A DNA stretch of 64,000 nt from Galeruca laticollis. Lineage: Eukaryota > Arthropoda > Insecta > Coleoptera > Chrysomelidae. The stretch lies in contig OY998179.1 in the NCBI GenBank assembly GCA_963921935.1, positions 59,936,222-60,000,221 of the forward strand, written 5' to 3'. The translations under genes and the position numbers were made by a program. Within the stretch, counting starts at the first letter, position 1, and each line of letters opens with the position of its first letter. Below the pieces are notes generated by a model, which saw nothing but the letters and a program-made list of their open reading frames with translations, ran no database searches and had not been told where the DNA came from. Below are positions 46,901 through 57,387 of this stretch, in pieces.

Positions 46901-47110
46901 AATATTCAATCTATTAACAAACTTTTGATTGATTATTGATGCTTCTGATCCAGTATCAATTATTATTTTAGCTTCTAAATTTTTAACTAATCCATTTATT
47001 ATTATCAAACCATTATTCCCATCTGTATTTATATTTTCATTCAAATTTATGAATTCATTTGGATTTTCATAAGTACAGATATATAGATTTTGTTTATTTG
47101 ATGTGTGCAT
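43961..47110 (-). CDS. pol: Gypsy element 3 Pol polyprotein (PR-RT-RH-IN), intact
   Basis: 1049 codons without interruption from the ATG at 47110. Retropepsin IIIDTGSEAS (Asp about 52). RT about 235-430 with SRLDLKHCFW (Asp about 322) and YVDD at about 383-386. RNase H about 525-650: RTDALVNRLAG, SELELASIIF, ESDNQAL, VVTDAIT. Integrase: HQKYGHTGSRKMW ... CEICQLAK zinc finger (about 723-764), catalytic D-D-E at about 790 (SIDFMSNL), 850 (CIMDNATYL) and 885 (NPSERYIREV). A GPY-type C-terminal module (LPFEGPYVID) near 1005. Pol is in the -1 frame relative to gag and is probably made by frameshifting at 47122-47116. All recognisable catalytic residues are present, so the enzyme may be active. Confidence 0.95.
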   Translation of the reverse strand: MHTSNKQNLYICTYENPNEFINLNENINTDGNNGLIIINGLVKNLEAKIIIDTGSEASIINQKFVNRLNIQMNNIIKIPKINLIGANCKKLCEINRSMNINVNIGGKEFNLQVLIAPNIETEIIIGCDELEKHKTIINLEERKLRMDGTWINFEIIVLKEEVRRVSNMYKEKGDNEYEYEEEEENEIIIDCPDDRKEEIINLMNKYNNLFSKENRIAKDYVHKIEVNEDIKNFKAKTYPIPYKHKDQVRKCIKELLENKIIERSNSQYINPIVVVVKKNGELRLCLDARNINKFSKPQYEAPMSVESILGRITKTSIFSRLDLKHCFWLIPLKEESRDYTAFSIDGEIYRFCVVPFGVQSACSSLVRALNKILNKYESFVLHYVDDILIFSKNIQQHKLHIEIILKALDSAGLKLNKEKCEFYKKEIIYLGYKINQNIIQLDPQRIKIIQEYARPKNLKNLRGFLGMLNYYKRMIPDLSNKEIPLIELLRKNVKWQWNEEREKAFQDIKEQFVESLKIYHPIYEIPFILRTDALVNRLAGVLVQEQEQGEVPICFVSRTTKKSEKNYSVSELELASIIFAIKKLRFYLLGNHFTIESDNQALTSILNNKYGNNRIHRWALLMQEYDFTIKYVPGKLNVVTDAITRMEDKSRNDNRQIKIGVNIIKEIEGIFSINNIIEDQKKLNQKEKERAQKEDNIYYKIVNEVELYLITEELAEKILQEIHQKYGHTGSRKMWLIFRENYIAKGDLAIAKNITRTCEICQLAKEKNIQNQNIPKFIKVTKPLEIISIDFMSNLIPSEINDNVHILVVLDNFSKYIKLYPTKKTNTKIVQKCLTNYFLEIGIPENCIMDNATYLNNQRIQNWLRKSKVNPIYTSVRHPCANPSERYIREVIKYLRILTSSHHGQWEQQLPLIEEYMNGIPNTVTEVSPIYLMKQILPDRPWIPKIIEDYDNLIEKVNIKLRKTGEKFVQRKLKNIKKGITFKKGDLVIVKVLKVSNRKENKCAKLQLPFEGPYVIDNENGVNSYVLKDPISNRTRGVFHISNLYRFCN

Positions 47111-47112
47111 AT

Positions 47113-48948
47113 TTAAAAATTTTGATTATCATTTATGTCTGTTGTTCGTCCTGTATCTTGTCTATGTATTGGTGTCGCCTCTGTTCTTGCATTATCTTCA
47201 TTTATAATTCTTTCCCCTCTTTCTTCTGATCTACTTCTTCTATTCGGATCAATTCTCTGATAATTAACTCTTCTTGTTTCGTAGTCTGTATTTCTCCTTT
47301 CTCCATCTCCTTCTGAGTTTCTTCTGTATGGTCTATTGTTTCTGTCATGATAGTTGTTTGGTCTGTATGAGTCGTTACTATTTCTGTTTCTATTATTATT
47401 AAAATTGTTATTTCTGTTATTACTATTATAATTATTGTTTCTATAATTTGTATTTCTATTGTTATAATTATTGTTATTATTATATGGTCTATTATTATCA
47501 TTATTTCGATTGTAATTAAATCTGTTATTGTTCCAATTATTGTTTTGATTGTTGCTATTAGTATTTGTATTTCTTGGGTTATTTGTGTTATTGTCATTAT
47601 TTATTCTTCGATTTTGTTGAGCAGTATCTTGTCTCGTCAAATTTCTTTCTACTCTTTGTAGATACATCGATAATTGGTCTAGTTTTCTTATGTTTTGTAC
47701 CGCAATGGTTTCTGCTAGTTCTGCTTTAAAATGTCTTGCTATGAACATGACAATTTCTTCTTCAGGGATTGGTGGTTCTAAATATTGCGTCATTGCATGC
47801 ATATTAATTGCATAGTTATTCAAGCTGTGGCTTCTGTTTTCAGAAAATTTGCCAAAATACAATTGTTCCCTCACAGCTGATTGTGCATTTTCGCCCCAAA
47901 AGTACTGTAGAAATGCTGTCTCAAATTCATTAAACTTTGTTATGTCCTTTTTCCTTGCAGCAAACCATATTAATGCATGATTTTCTAAATGGTCTCTAAT
48001 CACCTCCTTTATGTCCTCAATATTATTCATTCCTCTTACTCTATTTTTTAAAATTCTTATGAATATTTTTGGATGTAATTTCTTAATGTTTCCATCGAAT
48101 TTTTGATTGGCTGATCCATAAATAGTTCTTATTCCCCCTATATATTCCATATTTCCTCCTTTTCTTTCTATTTGTTCCATTTTTCCTTGAATATTTTTCA
48201 TCTCCAATGTTAATTCCCTTTTTATCTTGTTGTTTTCTTCCTCTGCTATCTTAAAATTCATTTGTATTTCCTTCGTTATATCATCCTCTATACTTTGTAT
48301 ATTTTTATTTGTCTTCATAATATCTCTGTCTAATTTGGTGATTTTTTCACTATTTCCTTTTATTTTCTTTGTGTTTTCTTCAATTTCAATTTTTAAATCA
48401 TTTTCATTCTTCTTCAAATTTTGTATTTTCGTTGATTGTACTTCTTCTAATTCCATTTTTCTTCCTATCATTTCATCTCTAATTTCTTGTTTTGTTGCTT
48501 GGATTCTTTCTTCTGTGTATTTTTTTTATTCATCTAATTGTTTTCTTATATTCTCTATTTTCTCCTCTATTCTTTGATTGCTTGTTTTTATTTCTTCTCT
48601 CATACTTTGATTGCTTATTTTTATTTCCTCTCTCATACTTTGATTGCTTGTTTTTATTTCCCTACTTATGTTTTGTAAAATTTGCATTATCATATTTTGT
48701 TCATCCTTTTTCCCAGATACCATTCCTTGATTCAATTCTTCTCTCATTGTGATTGTTTCAATTTCTTCAATTGATTCCATTTTTTCACTTCCATCAGTCT
48801 CTTCCTCATTTTCTTGATTCTCTCTTCCTTGTATCAAGTAATGTACTTGGAAATCACCCATTCCAAGTTCTCTTCCATCAGTCTCCTGATCAAATCCATC
48901 TTCTATTCCAACTTGTTTGCCATCTCTTAACGTCATTTTCTTCTCCAT
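47113..48948 (-). pseudogene. gag: Gypsy element 3 Gag, one in-frame stop
   Basis: ATG at 48948 (MEKKMTLRDGKQVG), then 140 codons of acidic and coiled-coil sequence with SNQSMREEIK repeats. A TAA at 48526-48528, adjoining an A8 run, interrupts it; the same frame then stays open to the stop at 47113-47115 (about 611 codons in all). Capsid-like domain: NQKFDGNIKKLHPKIFIRIL ... LIWFAARKKD ... YFWGENAQSAVREQLYFGKF ... FIARHFKAELAETIAVQNI. The C-terminal about 150 residues are dominated by Asn and Arg (NNRFNYNRNNDNNRPYNNNN), with no CCHC knuckle, presumably the RNA-binding nucleocapsid. Element 2 has no stop at the corresponding place, so it is probably a lesion of this copy. Confidence 0.9.
47116..47122 (-). 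other. Putative -1 ribosomal frameshift heptamer A AAT TTT
   Basis: Gag codons read CAA AAT TTT TAA; the heptamer A_AAT_TTT fits the X_XXY_YYZ rule and lies right before the gag stop. A -1 slip there enters the pol frame (AAA TTT TTA AAT ATG) upstream of the pol ATG. A downstream stimulatory structure was not assessed. Confidence 0.7.
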
Positions 48949-49078
48949 TTTAATTATATATTATTTTATAAATTTATTCAATATTATTTTCTCTAACTAA
49001 TTCCTTAATTCCTTAATGCTCTAATTTTCTAATTGTAATTGTAAATTTTTAATTGCCTTCATTTTAATTGCCTAATTA

Positions 49079-49097
49079 CCCCACGTTGCGGAGACAG
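49079..49097 (-). other. Primer-binding-site region of gypsy element 3
   Basis: On the element strand CTGTCTCCGCAACGTGGGG directly follows the 5' LTR. It shares aacgtgggg with the element-2 site. tRNA not identified. Confidence 0.5.
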
Positions 49098-51677
49098 TTA
49101 AATTGGATTGATTATATTTTATTTTTATAATGCCCCACTTTGGGGTTAGTTAAGTTATATGTGATTTAACTTTTACCTTTACGTTCTATATATATGTCTT
49201 TTACGTTGTGGTACAGTTAAATATGTGTGTAATGATTTGATTTTTTCTTTAAGTACTCTATATTTATTAATATACTTTTTACAAGTTGAATATGATTGGA
49301 CTTTAAGTATTAATATATATATATCAATGTATGATTTGAATATATGGATATGTGAATATGAAATGATATTATATTTATTGCAAATTTTAAACTTTTTATA
49401 CTATTGTTGGGTTCGCCAAATTACATATTTTTTATTCAATGCTTCCTTTTATTTATTATGCTATTTATGAACATGTAGTTTATTTAATTCTTATGTTTTC
49501 TTACCTCGGCTGCTCTTATTCGTTTACGACTCTTGAAATCAGTAGGGTTCTGGGCATATTATGATAATAAAATCAACCTTGCTTATTAATGTGATATATT
49601 TATGTGACTGATAAAAATTGTGAAATAAAACTTTTCAAACAAACAAAAAATTGATTCATATACAAACTATTTGTTACAGCTTATTATACAGTTAGACTGA
49701 TGAAACTATTTATTAATAAAATAAATGATTAACCTTTTGTTCTACCAATTTTTACGTTATACATGAATAATGAGTTATTTTATATATATCTAAATCTCCA
49801 CTTTGAATATGACTTTCTTTATATTCCAAAAAAATTATACCTTTCTTTTTAACCACGACTTTTTCTGGCTCATTTGCATTACTTGGTCGAAATCTTGTGA
49901 GCGTTGAAATTCTTAGAAATTTGCAAACACCTGCTCTTTCTAACTTTGCTTCTATGTTAAACAAAAAACTTTTTAAAGTGTTTCCTTTTTTTTAACTAAG
50001 AGGATTTATGAAATGATTTAAAATGTTAAATTTTAGTTTTCTTCGGGACGTGAACTTGGAAACATATTTGATATTTTATCGATTCAAAATTTACGGTTTT
50101 AAATATTATTTTACTGTATGGTAATAATTGTGTATTGATATAAACTGGAATTAGTTGTGGTCTGTTACTAGTGGAAATTTTTATATATATTTTTGGTGAA
50201 GTTCGACATGAAAGAAATTATACATTTATCTACACTTTATAATGGTGAGTTTTGATATTACTTTTCTCTGGTATATTATATTCATGTAAAGATAACAGAA
50301 CTTTAAACCAGGTATATGAGCTCTTAAAATTTTTATATCACTTGAAATTATTATTTTATAATTATTATTTATACGTTCTTATTTGAAAGTTTCATTTATT
50401 TGGTACCACATATATTTAATAAACACACAACCGACCTTTTGTTCCTTTTTCTTGAAATGATGCTACATCGGAGGAGACGCTCCCAATAGATTTTCCCGCC
50501 TTTGATGTTGAATGCCTTTGCTTTTCATTATCTGGGTGATAATTTTCTTTCTCTGCTACTTGTAGTCTCACAAAAGTTTGTTACACTTGATTTACTTTAC
50601 AATTGATTAGATTTATATTGATTTTTATACTTTTCCTTTGACTAATTATAACTTTGTTACATTAAATAAAACTAGGATAACTTTATTAGTATTACCTATC
50701 TGACCACTGACTCTCAACTACCAATTTCCCGCATTTTACATCGAACACAACCCTTTTTATCGTCTGTCACCGGAAGTGGTTTTTGTTCTCGAAAGTTCGA
50801 TTGAAAATTTCACCTGTCACTTTGTTTATTGTTGTTTTTATTGTTTTTCTGACTTAAACTTATTGCAAACTATAGTTTTTTATACCTAATATACTTATTG
50901 TCATTGACTTATTTACTCACACCTTATTATTATTGTCTTTTTCCATATCACTGTTTATTTGCGCTGTTTTGATTGGTCAATGCAATTTCATTAATTCTAC
51001 GTTTTCTACAATCTACATATTTACTTATTATACATATATACAATTCATTTCTCATTATGTTTGATATTATTACACCTATATACATAAACTATGTCGGTAA
51101 TCATTTATTTCATTATTGTTTTTCACATTCAAAATAATTTATGTTGGTATAATTTGTCTCAACTGTTTTATTTTGGTATAAACTTGACCTTGCCCATATT
51201 ACAGATTCCTACTTATTATAATATTTCCTATACCTACTTTTATGATTAATTATTAACTAAATATCTTATTATATATATTTTATTACTTCTAAATGTCTTT
51301 TTATTGTTTAATCATTATAGTTTTAGTTACATTTTTTAGAAGTTTCTATTTATTTTTCAAATATAAACAGATGCTCTGGGTGTCTAAGATTCCATGCAGC
51401 GTTATATTATTTCTTGATCTGCGTTTACTTATGAGGTTCTGTCTAAGGTTGTTTTTATTAAGTTGAAGAATTAATTTTTACAACTGTTTTTCTGATGTTT
51501 GTTTATGATTTCTTTTTATATTTATTTACTATCTTTTTGATTATACCCATTGGTCGTACTTAGTTATATTGTTATACGAGATATTTTATTATTTTGATAC
51601 ATCATTTTTAAAAATTATTTTTATTGACAAAATTTTAATTTTATATCCTTTATCAGGATTCTGTATATGTTCTATTT

Positions 51678-51684
<7 letters not shown>
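49098..51684 (-). repeat. 5' LTR of gypsy element 3
   Basis: Direct copy of 40823-43405; 2587 versus 2583 bp, the difference being an extra atat near 49317. Confidence 0.93.
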
Positions 51685-51713
<29 letters not shown>

Positions 51714-51722
51714 TTATATATA
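51685..51722. repeat. (TA)-rich microsatellite, right flank of gypsy element 3
   Basis: TA repeats with a few interruptions immediately outside the LTR; the counterpart of 40751-40822. Confidence 0.9.
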
Positions 51723-52238
51723 TGTACGTATATATACGTAATATACGTAATAAATCGATAAAACGTTTATAAATCAATGGTAAACAATATGGTATAAAAA
51801 AAAGATATCTTGAAATTAGCTATCAAAAGTTCTGCTGCATTCTTAATTCCTAAACGCGCGGCAACCATGCTAGGTGAATTATTTTCGACTAGTAGACAGT
51901 CGGCGGATATTAATGGATATTTTATCCTTCTAATAATGATAAAGGTACTTACAATCAATTCCAATAGATTACACTATACTTATTAATTATTAGTAATTAT
52001 AAGCGGTACAATCCCCATTTTATAGAGGAAAAACAATACATTTTGCAGAGCACAAGGAACAGACGTCACTTCTATGACATTGTCAATGAACAAGTGAGTT
52101 ATTAGCGGAAAAGCGAACTAGACCAACAAGCGTTTAACGTTTGCACTCAAATATTATACCAGGGGCGGACCGACTATTGTACGAATTTAATGAGAAATTC
52201 GTACACTCTTTAATGAATGTTGTTAATAGAACAACTTT
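51723..52238. other. No gene seen
   Basis: Includes atgtacgtatatatacgtaatatacgtaataaatcg. Possibly decayed BEL/Pao pol sequence between RNase H and integrase; no readable motif. Confidence 0.4.
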
Positions 52239-54980
52239 TTATTCTTCTGGCAATGAAACTATAATTTCGAAAGAATCTGTGGAGAAAAGTTGATCTTCTG
52301 GTGAGCATAAGAAACCAGGGCCATTAAACCATAAATCAAAGGTTTTGTGAGATAACGTTCCCCTTGATAAAATATCTGCTGGGTTGTTTTCACTAGCTAC
52401 ATGATACCATTCAAAGTTTTTAGTGAGTTTTTGCATTGTGGAGACTCCAATTAGATGTGGAGTGTGCTATCCAAGAGAGTGATATCTTGGAATCAGACCA
52501 TAGATGAACAGAAGAGATTGATAGACGATTTGAGATATACGAGAAGCTAGTAATACAATTCCACATAACTCTAGTCGAGGTATAGTGTGCTTTTTCTTTA
52601 ATAGGCTAATTCGAGATTTGCTAGCAACAAGAGTGCAAGAAATTGTATCGTCTTGATATTAGGATTTAATATAAATGTTACAGCCATAAGCTAGATTGGA
52701 AGCGTCACTAAAACCATTTAGGTCTAATTTTATCACTATTTTATTAGGAGTTAATAGAAATCTAGGGATTTGATTACTCTGTATGAAAGAGAGACTTTTG
52801 GTAAAATGAGTTCAATTCTGAATGACTGAAGGATTTGATATGCGAGTATCACAGTCTAGTCTGGATAGCCAGAGTTTTTGCATGACGACGACCAGTACAA
52901 TTATAAGATTCAACAGCCCATTGTGATCGTAACAGCAATTTATTGCCGATAAATTAACTCCAATGTTAAAATGTCATATACCTGGATATGTTATTGTCAC
53001 TTTGACATCGATAAAAAAGGTGCATCCTTTTCTATCGGATTAAAACTTCTCTTCCTCAATATCTAGTAAGCGGACGTCACTTTTACACAATGACAATGAG
53101 TCGCAAGTTTAGTTACTTATAATTTCACAGCAATTAAGTGTTGGCAAAACTTCAAAAACTGTCAATTAGTCTGTCAGATTTTTGAATTTTAAACATATAA
53201 TGCTTTTATTTTGAATCGGTGTGGTAATTATTTAACTTTGTTGTATAAATAAAGATAATTATTGTTGTTGTTCATCCATATATTCTGTAGTTTATTGTAT
53301 TAATAAAGATAATTATTGTTGTTGTTAATCCACTAAATTTGCTCGAAAAACTGGCATCAGATAAAATCGCTCCACCTTCGGTGTCGCGATTTTATCATGT
53401 CAGTTTTCCTCGTAAAATTAGTGATTGGCAAAACTGTTTCGTTGCAAAGAGAAATTTATCCGATAAAAAAAGCTCTTGTGTTTTTACTGTTGATAAAGTT
53501 TTTGCGTTTGGTGAGGGGAAACTATTTGAACAATGTTTGGTACCGTTATTTGCATAGAGTCTGTTATAGGGTTCCATTTGAAGCATAGAAGTTTACAATG
53601 AGATTGGTTTAGATTTAGGTCGACTTCTTGGGTTGTGGGCTGACATTTTATGTAGAAAATCTTGCGAGTTGGAGCACTAAGTGAAATACGTGTGAAGACA
53701 AAATTGAAATACGTTAGGAATGTAATTGAAAAAGCTCTTCATAAGAGTCTGTTCCTAACAATACGTCATCAACGTACGTTTGTTGAAGTTGTGCTTCTAA
53801 GGCTAAAGGAAAATGAGAGTTTCTTAGGCTATTTCGTTCAGAACACGAGTAGCTAAGAAGGGGGCTGCGTTTTGTTCAAAAGATACCATTTGAAGCTCGA
53901 TGCATTGAATATTTATCATTCACTGAATCCCTCCCCAAAATATTCTGTAGGGAGTTCCGGTTTGGATTTAATAATATATGCCAGTACATTTTTTCTATAT
54001 CTCCTGTGAGAGCGAACTGATAAGTTCTAAACCTACAAGTTCTAAACCTACAGAATATGTCAAACAGATCAGGCTGATTTGTGTAGCCTTTAAATGTTAT
54101 ATCATATAAAGATAACCCAGATGTATTTTGCACGAGCAATCAAAAACTACTCTGATTTCAGTAGTAGCACTGTTTTCCCTGAGTACGTACTGATGCAGAA
54201 TAAAGTACTTATGCTCAGAGAAATGATTTGTTAACATGAAGGGGGCAATCTTATCATGCTCTACTTGAACGTATTCGTGAATAAAGTTTTTGAATTCCAA
54301 AAAGAGAGAGCGGTTTCTTTGAAATCTACTTTCAAAAGTGAAAAGCCTTTTGCGAGCGACTGAGAATGAATGTCCTAACTTCAAGCTCTACTTGGGAGAG
54401 ATGAGAGGTAGGTCGACTTGAAATCTGCAGGGAGTTAATATATTCACCGTGTTTTTAAAATGAGCTTCTGCAAGAGCGCCTTCGTAAGAGACGGTATTGT
54501 CTATTGAGCAGTTTTTTTGTTCAGAAAAAGAGCATAAGAGGTCATTGAGAGACTTGTCTTTGGACCCAATGTATGAATCCGCATTTACATCTTCCAAGAT
54601 TGAAGATTATGATGAGAGAGACGAGAAAGTTTGCGTCGCTATTGAGTCGCTACCACGTCTGTATCAGCATTCTCATCTTTCTTAGAGTCAGAGGTCGAGA
54701 ACACAGAGAGAGAGGAGGCTGTATAAAGGCTGCTTGCTGAACTATGGAGAATTCAGAAACCACAAAGAGATGATTCCTATTAAGAATATCATTGGAATCC
54801 CTTGCCACTATTTGTCCTAGTAATTTCCAGCTACAATCCATCCATGTTGAGTGTTTACGAATGTGGGGAGAGAGGGAGCCACCTGTTTGACCCCGTGAGT
54901 GACTAAAGAGTAATACAAATCGGCACCTATAAGCATGTCGATTTTAGAGGGCTGGTGAAATTCATCATCTGCCAGCGATT
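52239..54980 (-). pseudogene. BEL/Pao pol remnant (RT, RNase H)
   Basis: Reading down the minus strand: IDMLIGADLYYSLVTHGVKQ (about 54940) and a decayed linker (54388-54840). RT has RENSATTEIRVVFDCSCK (about 54150-54200) and PDLFDIFCRFRT with a local duplication (CRFRTCRFRTYQFALTGDIEKMY, 53990-54060). The remainder of RT is broken by 52.94-53.87 kb of other sequence. RNase H-like part: LNGFSDASNLAYGC (about 52690), SLLKKKHTIPRLELCGIVLLAS (about 52560-52610), VHLWSDSKISLSWI (about 52470-52510), NNPADILSRGTLSHKTFDLW (52330-52400). At least ten frameshifts or stops. Confidence 0.8.
52940..53870. other. Foreign or unreadable segment within BEL pol
   Basis: Contains two tandem copies of aataaagataattattgttg (about 53248 and 53304), which look like retroposon 3' tails with a TTG-repeat end. 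A + strand frame at 53339-53557 of unknown nature also lies here. Probably one or more insertions into the BEL element. Confidence 0.45.
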
Positions 54981-55026
54981 GAGAGATACTGTTAGGGATT
55001 TTGAATGTATCAAGTTGGAATTTAGT

Positions 55027-55458
55027 TTAAGATAGGAGCGTGGTTATATTGTTTACCACTGAGCAGGATATAGTGAAGGGCTTCTGCGTTGTGGTAGAGA
55101 ATATCTCCAAATCCAACATGGAGTTAGAAATTTGTGAGCTTTGTGCACCGATTCCAGCAGAGAACAACGGCTGATTATATGGTATATATCCAAGAGAGTT
55201 TACTAGAGCGGAAGTGATGAATGAACTCTGACTCCCGCTATCGAGGACTGCTTTAAAAGTTATGGGTTCACCAGATTTGGAATACGCGATCACTTTGGCT
55301 GTGGCCAATGGAACTAATGAGTTGGTCGAAGAGAGGTATGATAAATTAACAACTGATGGAGTTTCGCCTTCCAATTGACTACTTTGCGGCTTTGTGACTA
55401 TTATTGATGTCAGTTGATGTGCTTGCTCTAGGTTGATTGTAGTGTGATCGAGGACCAT
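55027..55458 (-). pseudogene. BEL/Pao protease segment
   Basis: One open frame of 143 codons with ATAKVIAYSKSGEPITFKAV and LDSGSQSSFITSALVNSLGY, the DUF1758-type retropepsin of BEL/Pao (catalytic Asp in LDSGSQ). It continues in another frame into the RT section and is preceded by a zinc-knuckle region (CHNCLGTRHFSKDC, about 55640-55690). Confidence 0.85.
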
Positions 55459-55469
55459 TTTGAGGTAAT

Positions 55470-56743
55470 TGCAAGGAGGCGGATGAGGTAAGAGTTTCCT
55501 GTGAATTCTGGTTGTTTGAATTGAAAAGTTGAAAGGGACTATCTAAGTGTGAGTAGTTGATCTTGATCTATTAGAAAGATGCAGCAGGCTGTGATGACGT
55601 TTGTAACATTCTGCACGTGTGTTTGCTGTTGCAATCCTTTGAGAAATGTCTCGTTCCCAAACAATTGTGACAGAGCTGCTTTGATTGAACAAAGGGAAGG
55701 AGAGAGTAGAGAATGAATTTATTACATTAATAAAAAGTGTGATTTGAACTGCAGTATATGCATTTTTCAGAAAACTGGAGACTAGAAGGGTGTCTCCCTA
55801 TTGGGGTGTCTTGGGAGGTGGAATGGAGTCCTACTTTAGAGGGTTTCTTAGTATTCTGAAAAATGCATTCTTTGAAACTATCAAGATTTTCTATAACTAC
55901 ACACCGGTCTTCTATAAAGTCACAGAATTCGGAAGTGGTGAGGAGAGTGTTCGAATTGCGGGTTTTCTCAAATTCCTGCCTTGATTGGAAGTCAATTTTT
56001 TCTCAAATAAATAGACAAAGATGGCTTCTAATAACTCCGTGTCATTGTTGTTTAATTTTTTTAATGACTCTAAATTTTGACGCGAGTTGGTCACGAATTC
56101 TCTAAAATGTTTAGCATTTCCTTTAATCATCTGTGGATAATGAATTATTTCATGGAAATGAGAGTTGATGAGTTTGATGCGATTTTTATATATTTTCTCC
56201 AACAACTTAAGAGCAACTGAAAAATTAGCATTTGTAACTTTGGGCGCGTCGATTGTTTTGAGTGCTTGTCCCTTAATGAGAGTTTTCAGTATTTAATTTT
56301 AAACTTATGTTATCAACAATCAGTGAAATGAAAAGTTCATAAAAAGTTTGAAATTCCTCGGGATTTTCACCTGAAAATGTAGGAATGTGAATTTTCGGTA
56401 AAGTTACATTTGAGTTACAATTGCTTGTGCTTTTACCGGAATTTACATTTCTCAATGGAGAAAGTCTACTTATGTTAGAAGACAAGATGAATTTAGCGTT
56501 ATAATAATTGGTATCGATTACTGATCGCTCCTGCTCATCCTAAAATAATTCACTTTTCACCAAATCCTGATTACGTTCGTATTTTGCGTAGTTTTCATCC
56601 AATGAACTCAAACGGCCTTCATATTGCTCTATATCATCATTAGTTGCATTTGAATGTAACCAATTTAAAATTCTAGTAATTACACCCTTAGCGCTATTTC
56701 TATTTTTCTCTGCATCGACCCAATTTGATTGTTGTTGGTCCAT
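55470..56743 (-). pseudogene. BEL/Pao gag remnant
   Basis: N-terminal helical segment from 56743 (WVDAEKNRNSAKGVITRILN), then the DUF1759-type core LPKIHIPTFSGENPEEFQTF (about 56370-56430), VTNSRQNLESLKKLNNNDTE (about 56030-56100), and a CCHC-like knuckle near 55660. Broken by several stops. Typical BEL/Pao gag layout. Confidence 0.8.
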
Positions 56744-56745
56744 TT

Positions 56746-57312
56746 AGTTCATTTTTTTGCAAGAGCATGGAAAAAAATTCAATTTATTCCTTTTTCATTA
56801 TTTTACTTTACGAGAAAATGTTTTTAATCTAATTTATATTCCGTAATCAGAATTGATAGCTTCATTAACGTGGTCACACTACTTATTGATAAAACATTTA
56901 AAAGAGGGAGAGAGAAACATTAACAATTATGCTCAATGATCCAAATATAAAAACAATTTTGCTAATCCAAGAAAATCACATCAAAATAAAACACAGTTGC
57001 ATTCATGTGTTAATCAAGATAAAATTTTCAAGGGAAATAATGTTTCTTGATCGCAGCCAGTCCGTCTCTGCACCTAATTAAATTAGCTGGAAACAAACAG
57101 TGATACAATGATATGCACTGCACTCTTGGCTGCTCCAACTCAATGGATCTGCTGTGAGCCCTTCGACAGTGTGTCGTATTTTTAATAAAAAATGTTACCT
57201 TACTTGTCCTGATTTCCTACCTGCTCATTATGTACCAATTATTTAAATTGCCTTTTAAATAACGGGGTTTTACTTGTTACTTATCCGGCTACACGAAGGA
57301 CCATCAAATGAA
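56746..57312. other. Noncoding; possible unrecognised BEL leader/LTR
   Basis: AT-rich, no ORF. It lies upstream of BEL gag on the minus strand, where a leader and LTR should be, but no second copy exists in the window to confirm it. Confidence 0.4.
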
Positions 57313-57387
57313 TAGAAACGTGATAACTTTTATTATTCTCCTCTTCGATTTAGGGCACTGGAAGTAACTATCTATTCGAGAATTATA

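Larger units (their letters stand above)
40823..51684 (-). mobile_element. Ty3/gypsy element 3: near-intact, 10.9 kb, with 2.58-kb LTRs
   Basis: Nearly identical direct repeats (40823-43405 and 49098-51684) bound gag and a complete pol on the minus strand. Flanks are tata on both sides, compatible with a 4-bp target duplication in (TA)n. LTR copies differ by about two dozen substitutions and one 4-bp indel by eye (about 1%), so the insertion is recent. Only one disabling lesion is visible, an in-frame stop in gag. No env: 555 bp separates pol from the 3' LTR. The LTRs are unusually long for gypsy elements. Confidence 0.95.
52239..56745 (-). mobile_element. BEL/Pao retrotransposon, decayed
   Basis: Gag, protease, RT and RNase H remnants in BEL/Pao order on the minus strand. 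LTRs not identified. The right border is near 56745 at the gag start. On the left, pol text stops at 52239, and an integrase scrap of the same superfamily on the same strand reappears at 40748, beyond gypsy element 3. Confidence 0.85.

Noticed and set aside
53339..53557. 72-codon + strand ORF within the BEL region
   Set aside because: No recognised domain; the region appears to be an insertion or repeat, so I list it only as unreadable sequence.
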